Shown: positions 1 through 7,211, numbered from the stretch's first letter. The stretch is 8,253 nt of DNA from UBA6921 sp031363085 (GCA_031363085.1 JANLTU010000078.1:1-8253); one strand, 5' to 3'. Program-made: numbers and translations. Notes: generated by a model not told the origin, from the sequence alone.

Positions 1-141
1 GTCTACCAACTGATGCTGGAACTGCACCGTGAATTCAACACCGCATTTATTGTCGTGACCCACGACCATAGCTTGGCGGCGAAGATGGATCGGGTGTTGC
101 TATTGGAAGAGGGCGTGATTCGGCAACCGCCCAAAATGTAA
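1..141 (+). CDS. lolD: LolD-type lipoprotein-releasing ABC transporter ATP-binding protein, C-terminal end (5' part lies outside the window)
   Basis: Only the last 46 codons are present, ending in TAA at 139-141. What is visible is the C-terminal end of an ABC ATPase: a helix followed by the beta strand and H-loop (AFIVVTHD, with the switch histidine at visible residue 21), then the signature-like tail LAAKMDRVLLLEEGVI. From family knowledge, the spacing and wording (a residue run like ELNR..GTAFLVVTHD..LA..M.R) fit LolD, the cytoplasmic ATPase of the LolCDE complex that extracts outer-membrane lipoproteins from the inner membrane. Walker A, Q-loop and the ABC signature would lie upstream and cannot be checked. 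The other possibility is a close relative such as an MacB-type or FtsE-type ATPase. The call fits with a lipoprotein being encoded downstream, but a functional link between the two is not implied. Confidence 0.72.
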   Translation, partial: VYQLMLELHREFNTAFIVVTHDHSLAAKMDRVLLLEEGVIRQPPKM

Positions 142-179
142 TATGCTCGACTGAAAGCGATCAGGGGTGCGGTGGGAGC

Positions 180-196
180 GCGGGCTTCCAACCCGC
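180..196. repeat. short GC-rich hairpin in the lolD-hrpA gap
   Basis: GCGGG at 180-184 pairs with CCCGC at 192-196 across a 7-base loop. It lies about 40 bases after the lolD stop. No T-run follows on the plus strand, so it is a poor intrinsic terminator. The surrounding words (GGAGCGCGGGCTTCCAACCCGCC) resemble a class of short palindromic repeats found scattered in intergenic DNA of many bacteria; that resemblance is from memory and was not searched. The rest of 142-300 shows no gene and no convincing sigma70 promoter. Confidence 0.4.
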
Positions 197-300
197 CAGA
201 ATAGGAAGCAAAGCGGCCAGCACGACCACACTCCAGTAAAAAAATTTCGCGGTTGTTGGTCTGGAAATAAGTTCCAAAGCGCGCAACTCACTGCACCAGG

Positions 301-3300
301 TTGAATCATTCCGTGGCCGTACACACTGCGTTACTGCATCAATTGTTACCGACCTGCATGCTGAAAGATCGCTATCGCGGGCAGCGGCGACTGCGCGAAC
401 TTGAACAGCGTGCAAAGCGTGGACAAGATGTAACTGCGGAGTTGGCGCAGGTCGAGACACATATTCGCAACTCGGTGGCGCAGCATGAACGGCGCAGGGT
501 AAATGCGCCCACGCCGGAATTCGCCGCTGATTTGCCGATCAATCAGCGGCGCGTGGAAATCGCAGCGGCGATTGCGCAGCATCAAGTCGTGGTGATTTGC
601 GGTGAGACCGGCTCGGGCAAGACCACACAGTTGCCGAAAATTTGTCTTGACCTGGGACGCGGGGTGGCCGGCTTGATCGGCCACACGCAGCCACGGCGGA
701 TCGCGGCGCGCACGGTGGCGACGCGCATTGCGCAGGAGTTGGGCAGCGAGGCGGGGCGCGCGGTCGGCTTCAAGGTGCGCTTCACCGACCACAGCGGGCC
801 GGACAGTTATATCAAAGTCATGACCGACGGCATTCTGCTGGCGGAGATGCAGGCCGACCGGTTTCTGAATCAGTACGACACGCTGATCATCGACGAGGCG
901 CACGAGCGCAGCCTGAATATCGATTTCTTGCTGGGTTATTTGCGTGATGTGTTGCCCAAGCGTCCCGACCTCAAGCTGATCGTGACCTCGGCAACCATCG
1001 ACCCGCAGCGCTTCGCGCGCCACTTCAACAACGCGCCGGTGATCGAAGTGTCGGGCCGCCTGTACCCAGTCGAGACCCGCTACCGGCCGCGCGTGGAAAG
1101 CAGCGAGGAGGGCGAAGGGGAGGACGAAATACAGGCCATCGTTGGCGCCGTGGATGAAGCGGTGCGCGAGGGCGGCGGCGATATTCTGGTGTTCTTCAGC
1201 GGCGAACGCGAGATCCGCGAAACCGCCGAAGCCTTGCGCAAACATCATCCGCCGCACACCGAAATTCTGCCGCTGTATTCGCGCTTGAGCGTGGCCGAAC
1301 AACTGCGCGTGTTCGCGCCGCATGCGGGGCGGCGCATTGTGCTCGCCACCAACGTGGCCGAAACGTCGCTGACGGTGCCGGGCATTCGTTATGTGGTCGA
1401 CACCGGCGTGGCGCGCATCAGCCGCTACAGCCACCGCACCAAGATTCAACGCCTGCCGGTGGAGCCGATTTCGCAAGCCAGCGCCGACCAGCGCAAAGGC
1501 CGCTGCGGGCGTGTGGGGCCGGGTATTTGCATTCGGTTGTATGCGGAAGACGACTACAACAATCGACCGCGTTTCACCGACCCGGAAATCCTGCGCACCA
1601 ATCTGGCCAATGTGATTTTGCAGATGAAAGCGCTGCGGTTGGGTGACGTGGAAGCGTTTCCGTTCATCGATCCGCCCGATGCGCGGTTGGTGCGCGACGG
1701 CATTCGTCTGCTTGAAGAATTGCATGCGCTGGACGCCACCGGGGAACTGACTCCCACCGGGAAACAACTGGCCCGCCTGCCGGTCGATCCGCGTCTGGCG
1801 CGCATGTTGATTGCGGCGGGCCAATGGGGCTGCCTGCGCGAGATGACGATCATCGTCAGCGGCCTGAGCGTGCAAGACCCGCGCGAGCGGCCCATGGAAA
1901 AACAGCAACAGGCGGACGAGTCGCATCGTGTGTTTCAGGACGAGCGCTCCGACTTTATGGCGCTGCTCAAGCTGTGGAGCTTCTTCGCGGAGCAACACAA
2001 ACATCTGTCGCGCCACAAGCTGCGCCAGTTGTGTCGCCAGCGCTACTTGTCGTACACACGTCTGCTCGAATGGCGTGACGTGCATTCGCAGCTCGTCACT
2101 TTATGTCACGAACTGGAACTGCGTGAGAACCTCGCCGACGCGCAGTATTACGATTTGCATCAGGCGCTGCTCACCGGGTTGCTGAGCAACATCGGCTTGC
2201 GCGGCGAGGAGCGCGAATATCTGGGTGCGCGCAGTAACAAATTTCATATCTTCCCCGGTTCGGCATTGTTCAAGACCAAGGCAAAGTGGGTGATGGCTGC
2301 GCAATTGGTCGAGACCAGCAAAGTCTACGCGCACTTTATCGCCGCAATCGAGCCGGAGTGGATCGAGCAGGCAGCCAAGCATCTGACCAAAAGCAGCCAC
2401 TTCGAACCGCATTGGGAAAAAGAGCGCGGCGAGGCAGCGGTGTATGAAAGCGTGACGCTCTACGGGTTGCCGATTGTCGCCAAGCGCAAGGTGAACTACG
2501 GTCGCATCGATGCCGTGGATGCGCGCAACATGTTTATCCGCCACGCGCTGGTGCTGGGTACTTATGAAACGCGCGCCAAGTTTTTTCATCACAATCGCGG
2601 CTTGATGGACGAAGTGGCGGAGCTTGAGCACAAGTCACGCCGCCCGGATATTCTGGTCGACGAGCAGACCTTGTTTCAGTTTTACGACGCGCGCATCCCG
2701 GCCGAGATTCACGCGGCGCGGCGCTTTGAGTCCTGGTTGCGCGAACAACAGCAATCGCAGCCGGAGTTTTTGTTTTTAACCAAAGAAGCGTTGATGCGGC
2801 ATGCAGCCGACGGCGTGACGGCGGAGCAGTTTCCCGCCACTCTGGATGTCGACGGCACGCGCCTGACCTTGACCTATCAACACGAACCCGGGCAAACCGA
2901 CGACGGCGTGACGTTGCGTGTGCCGCAGGTACTGCTCAAACAGCTTGATGCGCAAAAGCTTGAATGGCTGGTGCCGGGCTTGTTGCGCGAAAAAGTGATT
3001 GAGCTGATCCGCACCCTGCCGAAAAATCTGCGCCGCAATTTTGTGCCGGTGCCAACCTTCGTTGACGCGTTGTTGCCGACGCTGCATGACGCCAAGGGTT
3101 CATTGCACGCGGCGATTGCCACGCAGTTGCAGCGCATGACCGGCGTGGAAATTCCACGCGACGCGTGGGACGAAGCCCGCTTGCCCGCGCACCTGCGCAT
3201 GAACCTGCACGTGATCGATGCGGCCAGCACCGTGATCGCCCGTGCGCGCGATCTGCAACAACTGCGCGGGCAGGCGAGCAATGTGCCGCTGTCCAGCACG

Positions 3301-4179
3301 CCGGAGGCGGCGTCGCCGTTCGAACGCGACAATATCAGCACCTGGGATTTTGCTGCGCTGCCCGAGATGATCGAAGTGGTGCAGCAGCAGGTGCGCGTGA
3401 AACGCTATCCCGCCGTGCTTGATCACGGCAATCAGGTTGCGCTGCGTTTGTTCGACTCGCGATTGGAAGCGCAGCAGCAACACCGTTGCGGCGTGCGGCG
3501 TTTGTTCATGCTGCACCTTGCGCAGCAGTTGAAATACCTGCGCAAAAGCTTGCCGGATATCAAAACGCTATGCACGCAGCTTGCCGCCGTGATCAGTGCT
3601 GACGACTTGCGCGAACATCTGATTGAAGCGGGCGTCGATGCCGCCTTTGTCGGCGAATCCGCGCTGCCGCACACGGCAGCAGAATTTGATCGCATGCTGG
3701 AAACAGGGAAGGGCACGCTGGGCGATGAAGTCAATGCGCTGTGCGCGCTGCTGCAACGTATCGCCGGCGAACATCATGCGTTGCAGGCTGTCATGCGCGC
3801 CGCCAAATATCCGCACCTGCTCGACGCCGTGCGCGATGTGCAAGAGCAGGTCGGAGAGTTATTCGCCGCCGGATTTATCACCCGCACCCCCCGTCGCTGG
3901 TTGGAGCACTATCCGCGCTATCTCAAGGCGGCACGCGTGCGCCTGGAAAAAGCCGCACACGGCGCCGCACGCGAAGCCCTGCACCGCGAGCAAATCGCGC
4001 AACTGCGCCGCCGTTATGAAAATAGTCTACAACTGGCGCAACGTAAGCAGGAAGTGAGTGCCGACTTGCAGGAGTTCCGCTGGCTACTGGAAGAGCTGCG
4101 CGTGTCGTTGTTCGCACAGGAATTAAAAGCGCTGCTGCCGGTGTCGGTGCAGCGCTTGGAGAAGAAGCTGGAAAAATAG
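301..4179 (+). CDS. hrpA: ATP-dependent RNA helicase HrpA (DEAH-box, DExH family)
   Basis: A 1,292-residue protein, close to the roughly 1,300 residues of E. coli HrpA, and similar along its whole length. Motifs in order: Walker A GETGSGKT (101-108), motif Ia TQPRR (129-133), DEAH (198-201), SAT (230-232), ATNVAETSLTVPG (349-361), and motif VI QRKGRCGR (397-404). A winged-helix/ratchet (HA2) region with DPRERP at 526-531 follows, then an OB-fold at about 620-695 and the long C-terminal DUF3418-type region at about 710-1290. From family knowledge, HrpA is a cytoplasmic 3'-5' RNA helicase, linked to fimbrial mRNA processing and to rescue of collided or stalled ribosomes in E. coli. The start is uncertain. 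TTG at 301 is preferred because residues 8-30 match the E. coli N-terminus (a LHQLL...MLKDR..G.RRL pattern), and a stop at 268-270 closes the frame upstream with no ATG between. GTG 313 or ATG 358 remain possible. No good Shine-Dalgarno sequence is visible for any of them. Confidence 0.96.
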   Translation: MNHSVAVHTALLHQLLPTCMLKDRYRGQRRLRELEQRAKRGQDVTAELAQVETHIRNSVAQHERRRVNAPTPEFAADLPINQRRVEIAAAIAQHQVVVICGETGSGKTTQLPKICLDLGRGVAGLIGHTQPRRIAARTVATRIAQELGSEAGRAVGFKVRFTDHSGPDSYIKVMTDGILLAEMQADRFLNQYDTLIIDEAHERSLNIDFLLGYLRDVLPKRPDLKLIVTSATIDPQRFARHFNNAPVIEVSGRLYPVETRYRPRVESSEEGEGEDEIQAIVGAVDEAVREGGGDILVFFSGEREIRETAEALRKHHPPHTEILPLYSRLSVAEQLRVFAPHAGRRIVLATNVAETSLTVPGIRYVVDTGVARISRYSHRTKIQRLPVEPISQASADQRKGRCGRVGPGICIRLYAEDDYNNRPRFTDPEILRTNLANVILQMKALRLGDVEAFPFIDPPDARLVRDGIRLLEELHALDATGELTPTGKQLARLPVDPRLARMLIAAGQWGCLREMTIIVSGLSVQDPRERPMEKQQQADESHRVFQDERSDFMALLKLWSFFAEQHKHLSRHKLRQLCRQRYLSYTRLLEWRDVHSQLVTLCHELELRENLADAQYYDLHQALLTGLLSNIGLRGEEREYLGARSNKFHIFPGSALFKTKAKWVMAAQLVETSKVYAHFIAAIEPEWIEQAAKHLTKSSHFEPHWEKERGEAAVYESVTLYGLPIVAKRKVNYGRIDAVDARNMFIRHALVLGTYETRAKFFHHNRGLMDEVAELEHKSRRPDILVDEQTLFQFYDARIPAEIHAARRFESWLREQQQSQPEFLFLTKEALMRHAADGVTAEQFPATLDVDGTRLTLTYQHEPGQTDDGVTLRVPQVLLKQLDAQKLEWLVPGLLREKVIELIRTLPKNLRRNFVPVPTFVDALLPTLHDAKGSLHAAIATQLQRMTGVEIPRDAWDEARLPAHLRMNLHVIDAASTVIARARDLQQLRGQASNVPLSSTPEAASPFERDNISTWDFAALPEMIEVVQQQVRVKRYPAVLDHGNQVALRLFDSRLEAQQQHRCGVRRLFMLHLAQQLKYLRKSLPDIKTLCTQLAAVISADDLREHLIEAGVDAAFVGESALPHTAAEFDRMLETGKGTLGDEVNALCALLQRIAGEHHALQAVMRAAKYPHLLDAVRDVQEQVGELFAAGFITRTPRRWLEHYPRYLKAARVRLEKAAHGAAREALHREQIAQLRRRYENSLQLAQRKQEVSADLQEFRWLLEELRVSLFAQELKALLPVSVQRLEKKLEK

Positions 4180-4186
4180 CATGCAA

Positions 4187-4225
4187 GGCGGGTTACGACG
4201 CGCAACGGATGCGTCCAATGCCGCC
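4187..4225. repeat. nested stem-loop, probable dispersed palindromic repeat or bidirectional terminator
   Basis: Two nested stems are visible: GGCGG (4187-4191) with CCGCC (4221-4225), and GACGC (4197-4201) with GCGTC (4211-4215), separated by an asymmetric internal loop. It lies between the convergent hrpA stop (4177-4179) and the stop of the minus-strand lipoprotein gene (4225-4227). The wording (GGCGGGTTACGACGCGCAACGG, then GATGCGTCC...GCCGCCTAC) resembles a family of intergenic palindromes common in beta- and gammaproteobacteria; that is from memory. On the minus strand a TATTTTT tract follows about 12 bases after the stem, so it might weakly terminate lipoprotein transcription. No T-run follows on the plus strand. 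Confidence 0.5.
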
Positions 4226-6828
4226 TACATCCCGACACTAAAAATACGCGGTCTCAGGCGCCCGGTATCAACTAAATAGTAGAACGACGTATCTTCACTC
4301 ACTGCAGGAGTGCTGGTCACCCGTGCCAATGAATTGGAGGCTTCCGTGTTCACGAAAATAATATCGGATAGTGAGTTCACGTCTTCCGACTGACATAAGA
4401 CATTTGGACTTTGCGCCCATCCGCCGGAAAAACAATCCAGGGAGAGAATGTCGGTTGGCACCGTGCCGAGGTTGATATGCTGTGCTGGGTTTGCCATATT
4501 TAAAGCGTGTAGTGCGCCGCCGCCAAAACCCGTACCACCCGCCCCAAGCGAGACATAACCCTCGGTACGTAAAATCGTGTCAAACGTGTCATAAGTGTCA
4601 AGCCTGAACGAGTTTGCGAAGACCAAGCCCGACCACGCCGCCGCCGCCGTTTCGGATTGATTGGCCCCGTCGACGTCAATCATTCCGGCCGTGGGTATGG
4701 CAGAAGTAGAATTCGTCGTGTAATAAATGTGGTTGCCGCTTAACCAGTTTAATATGACTGAACCGGAGATGAGGGTCTTCGTCGCAGTGGGTTTGACCGG
4801 GTCAGCAACGGTTTTGGTTTTGATCGCACTTAGCGTTGCATAGACAATCTTGCCGCCGCTAACAAACATGGCGTGGATATCTTCCGTTTCCGCCGTAATC
4901 ATCAGTGTCGCAGTGGCACTGCCATCGATAGGTGCAGAATAAATCGCCTTGCTGGTGCCGTTGTTAACGAAGTAGAAGTTAGTGGCATCGCTGCGTGTCT
5001 GCCAAATATTGAGGCCGCTGTCGCTGAAGATGGGTGACGTGGACAAGGTTTGGGCGTCGCCGTCATACATATACAGCGCGTTGTCGATTTCCAGCAAATA
5101 GCGGTTGGTTCCCCCCACCGATGCGCGTGCCTTCACGGTGCTGGTAATCGAATGCAAACTTGCGCTGCAGTTTTTAAAATTTTCATCGCAGGTCTTCAAG
5201 GCACCCGCATCGTTAACCAGCCAGCCGGACAGCGCACCGGTTGCCCAGTTGCGCAGTGCGATGACCGGTGCCTTGGCGATCACCGGCGCATTGTTTGCGC
5301 CCATGTCCAGCCGCACCAGCTTGAAAACATCGTCGTTGTTGCCGCAGATCGCGTTCGGTCCGGGTGTTCGGTAAACATAGCTGGAGTTGTCTGGATTCGC
5401 CAAGTCGACGTCATTTCTTCCATAAATATCAACATCGCAAATTTTGTCCGCAGCACTTTCATTGGACAATTGCGTCGGCGTGGGTAGGTCGCGGTTGATT
5501 AAGCCGCTCACCTTGTACAGCTTACCGTCGGTCTTTACGTACACCATGGCATAGGGGCGCGCATTGCTGACCGTCTGTGTCGCCGCCGTGTATGTTTTCG
5601 TGAGAAACACACGCACCGAGTTGGCCACCACGTCGGCCGCGCCCTCTATTGTTAGCGGGTTTTCGGGTGTAGCAGGATTCACCGCATACAAAGATTTTTC
5701 GCCCCGGTAAAACTGGTAGGACGCGGTGCTGCCTACGCTTGTTCCCGTGGTGAAGCGCCATGTCTTGTTGGCTGCTAGCGCGTTGCCGGCGAGGTCTTGC
5801 GCCCCGGTGGTGACGGTTGCAGTGTAATCGGTACTGGCGGTGAGCGGAGCGCTTGGCGTAAATGTCGCCATATCCCCGGCAAGCACAACCACGCCGGAAA
5901 CTGCTTTGCCACCGGAGGTTGGGACGAGGGTGAAAGTTTTATCTGAGATGCTCGCAATGCGCATCGGCTCGGAGAACTTAACTGACACAAGCGTGTTGAG
6001 AGCAACTAATTGGTCACCATTGTTGGGCGAAGTGGATGACACAGTGGGTGCGGTGGCGTCGGTCGATGGGATGGTCGTGGCAACAGTAAAGCTCCAGATC
6101 TTGTTGGCGGCCAGCGCATTGCCTGCTAAATCTTGCGCGCCGGTGGTGACGGTCGCGGTGTATTTGGTGTTCGCAATGAGTGGATCGCTTGGCGTGAATG
6201 TCGCCATATCCCCGGCAAGCACAACCACGCCGGAAACTGCTTTGCCACCGGAGGTTGGGACGAGGGTGAAAGTTTTATCTGAGATGCTTGCAATGCGCAT
6301 TGGCTCGGAGAACTTAACTGATACAAGCGTATTGGGTGCAACTAACAGGTCGTCATTGCTGGGCGAAGTGGATGACACGGTGGGTGCGATGGTGTCGGTC
6401 GATGGGGTGGTCGTGGCAACAGTAAAGCTCCAGGTTTGGTTGGCAGCCAGCGCGTTGCCGGCCACGTCTTTTGCGCCGGTGGTGAGGGTCGCCGTGTATT
6501 GGCTGCCGGCGGTGAGCTTGGCGTTGGGTGTGAAGGTAACAGTGTCGCCGGAAACCGTGAGCGTGCCGCTGACCGCCACGCCAGCAGGGGCGGTGGCCAA
6601 GGTGAACATGCTGGCGTCGAGTGAGGTGTCCATCGCTTCGGAAAATTGCGCTGAAATGACCGTGTCGGCGGCAACTCCGGTTGCGCCGCTGCCGGGCACT
6701 GTCGAGATCAGCGTCGGCGCGGCAGTATCGGCGCCGACAGCATCAGCGTGTGGAGTAGAACCTCCACCAGAACATGCCGAGACGGCAACCGCCGCCACCA
6801 CAAGAAACAATTTTATTGCCTTGTTCAT
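4225..6828 (-). CDS. Outer-membrane or surface lipoprotein with three tandem Ig-like (Big_5/SbsA-type) domains and an unrecognised beta-rich C-terminal half
   Basis: An 867-residue protein. Residues 1-18 form a lipoprotein signal peptide (MNKAIKLFLVVAAVAVSAC) with lipobox VSAC and lipidated Cys19, followed by a flexible SGGGSTP linker. Three Ig-like domains follow at about 37-139, 147-250 and 259-362, each with the hallmark strand V..FSE.M, a TFTP strand, a Y.AT..TGA.D.AGN motif and a closing TW.FT strand. Domains 2 and 3 are identical over residues 166-214 and 278-326. Residues 364-867 are beta-rich with repeated short blocks (ALYMYDGD, NFYFVNNG, HIYYTTN) that suggest a beta-propeller-like fold, and six cysteines (464, 495, 547, 554, 799, 812) that could make disulfides. 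ATG 6828 is chosen over the in-frame ATG at 6876 because it starts exactly at the signal peptide and has a GGGGGAAG ribosome site. By family, such Ig modules act as spacers or adhesive stalks. The ligand is unknown, and surface exposure is inferred. Confidence 0.85.
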   Translation of the reverse strand: MNKAIKLFLVVAAVAVSACSGGGSTPHADAVGADTAAPTLISTVPGSGATGVAADTVISAQFSEAMDTSLDASMFTLATAPAGVAVSGTLTVSGDTVTFTPNAKLTAGSQYTATLTTGAKDVAGNALAANQTWSFTVATTTPSTDTIAPTVSSTSPSNDDLLVAPNTLVSVKFSEPMRIASISDKTFTLVPTSGGKAVSGVVVLAGDMATFTPSDPLIANTKYTATVTTGAQDLAGNALAANKIWSFTVATTIPSTDATAPTVSSTSPNNGDQLVALNTLVSVKFSEPMRIASISDKTFTLVPTSGGKAVSGVVVLAGDMATFTPSAPLTASTDYTATVTTGAQDLAGNALAANKTWRFTTGTSVGSTASYQFYRGEKSLYAVNPATPENPLTIEGAADVVANSVRVFLTKTYTAATQTVSNARPYAMVYVKTDGKLYKVSGLINRDLPTPTQLSNESAADKICDVDIYGRNDVDLANPDNSSYVYRTPGPNAICGNNDDVFKLVRLDMGANNAPVIAKAPVIALRNWATGALSGWLVNDAGALKTCDENFKNCSASLHSITSTVKARASVGGTNRYLLEIDNALYMYDGDAQTLSTSPIFSDSGLNIWQTRSDATNFYFVNNGTSKAIYSAPIDGSATATLMITAETEDIHAMFVSGGKIVYATLSAIKTKTVADPVKPTATKTLISGSVILNWLSGNHIYYTTNSTSAIPTAGMIDVDGANQSETAAAAWSGLVFANSFRLDTYDTFDTILRTEGYVSLGAGGTGFGGGALHALNMANPAQHINLGTVPTDILSLDCFSGGWAQSPNVLCQSEDVNSLSDIIFVNTEASNSLARVTSTPAVSEDTSFYYLVDTGRLRPRIFSVGM
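5757..6428. repeat. 336-bp tandem duplication encoding Ig-like domains 3 and 2 of the lipoprotein
   Basis: Two head-to-tail units of 336 bp (112 codons), roughly 5757-6092 and 6093-6428, align without gaps; the exact unit edges are arbitrary. The stretch 5861-5952 is identical to 6197-6288 over 92 bp, third codon positions included, and flanking parts differ by scattered substitutions. A third, more diverged unit (about 6429-6764) encodes domain 1 in the same register: its TGGTTGGC at 6437-6444 lies 336 bp after the matching word at 6101. This indicates a recent in-frame duplication, or recent gene conversion between copies. Confidence 0.9.
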
Positions 6829-6833
6829 CGTCG

Positions 6834-6841
6834 CTTCCCCC
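6834..6841 (-). promoter_or_regulatory. ribosome binding site that fixes the lipoprotein start
   Basis: On the minus strand GGGGGAAG lies just before CGACG and the ATG at 6828-6826. This places the purine tract at normal distance from that codon, not from the upstream in-frame ATG at 6876. Together with the signal peptide beginning at this ATG, it decides the start. Confidence 0.6.
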
Positions 6842-6884
6842 ACGAAAGTCGAAAATTTATCTGCAACTTTTCCCACCGCGCAGC

Positions 6885-6897
6885 GATTGTAACAATC
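6885..6897. promoter_or_regulatory. perfect palindrome over the candidate -10 box
   Basis: GATTGT-A-ACAATC: 6-bp arms around a single central base. It covers the TACAAT -10 box of the minus-strand lipoprotein gene, so a protein bound here would block RNA polymerase. The regulator is not identifiable from this window. Confidence 0.35.
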
Positions 6898-6912
6898 TCG
6901 TCGTATTCACAA
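6886..6912 (-). promoter_or_regulatory. candidate sigma70 promoter of the lipoprotein gene
   Basis: Read on the minus strand, TTGTGA (plus 6912-6907) and TACAAT (plus 6891-6886) form -35 and -10 boxes. The -10 matches the consensus TATAAT at five of six bases. The 15-bp spacer is shorter than the optimal 17. Transcription would start near 6879, giving a leader of about 50 bases. Each box is overlapped by a perfect inverted repeat (6885-6897 and 6908-6927), which suggests control by a dimeric repressor. This is inference from pattern alone. Confidence 0.35.
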
Positions 6913-6927
6913 CAGTCGTATGTTGTG
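6908..6927. promoter_or_regulatory. perfect inverted repeat next to the candidate -35 box
   Basis: CACAACA (6908-6914) and TGTTGTG (6921-6927) are 7-bp arms around a 6-base centre, GTCGTA. The left arm lies inside the candidate -35 hexamer of the lipoprotein gene. The two palindromes share the half-site word ACAA/TTGT (ACAATC against ACAACA), so one regulator might bind both. They also lie upstream of the divergent gene at 7212. Confidence 0.35.
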
Positions 6928-7198
6928 GTGGATTTGCGGGCGCACGTAGGAGGTGCCACAGCCGCCATTGTTTTACAGTGGGGTCAGGTATTGTTTAAAA
7001 GCAGTAACCCACCGTCTAGGCATTCTCGGCAGTCTCGTGTTAGTGGGTTTGCCTGCGATCATCGCGGCGAGTCGCAAGAGCGATGGATGTCAACGCCGGG
7101 TGGAGGCCGATAGCTGTTTTCGATACACTCACAATGCCCGCGAAAAAATTACGGAACGATACCGCGTCAGTTGTTAACGCAAAGCGCTATTTATTCAC
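6928..7198. other. remainder of the divergent intergenic region, no gene seen
   Basis: Short open frames here lack start signals and recognisable sequence. Two structural points are visible. AACCCAC (7006-7012) and GTGGGTT (7043-7049) form a 7-bp inverted repeat around a 30-base loop. GTGGGGTCAGGTATTG at about 6979-6994 resembles a phrase that I recall from the flanks of IS200-like/REP-associated transposase genes. I found no plus-strand promoter with both boxes convincing for the gene at 7212; weak -10-like words are TACACT near 7125 and TATTTA near 7187. Confidence 0.4.
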
Positions 7199-7204
7199 AA
7201 GGAG
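7199..7204 (+). promoter_or_regulatory. ribosome binding site of the 109-residue gene
   Basis: AAGGAG with a 7-base spacer before ATG 7212. It is the best Shine-Dalgarno sequence in the window, and it rejects the longer in-frame start at 7083, which has no comparable site. Confidence 0.75.
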
Positions 7205-7211
7205 AATTAGA

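Noticed and set aside
161..460. Minus-strand frame with a hydrophobic stretch (FFYWSVVVLAALLPILAGW)
   Set aside because: It overlaps the well-supported hrpA N-terminus and the repeat-like hairpin and lacks a ribosome site. The hydrophobic run is a by-product of the intergenic repeat sequence.
346..2085. 579-codon open frame on the minus strand opposite hrpA
   Set aside because: It mirrors the high-GC third-position bias of hrpA. Its translation is a low-information mix rich in His, Arg, Gln and Ala with no domain, while the plus strand encodes an unambiguous helicase.
5757..6764. CRISPR-like or non-coding tandem array
   Set aside because: The periodicity is 336 bp, in frame, and explained by protein domain repeats. 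There are no short direct repeats with unique spacers.
6829..6876. Sixteen-residue N-terminal extension of the lipoprotein from the ATG at 6876
   Set aside because: It would bury the signal peptide behind a polar stretch. The ATG at 6828 has a ribosome site and starts the signal peptide directly.
5840..6892. 350-codon plus-strand open frame opposite the Ig-domain region
   Set aside because: It exists because the tandem Ig repeats are read in reverse. The translation is just the repeat units in antisense, and it has no ribosome site or recognisable family, whereas the minus strand has signal peptide, lipobox and Ig motifs.
7083..7211. Longer start of the 109-residue protein at ATG 7083
   Set aside because: There is no Shine-Dalgarno sequence at 7083, and the strong AAGGAG at 7199-7204 points to 7212.
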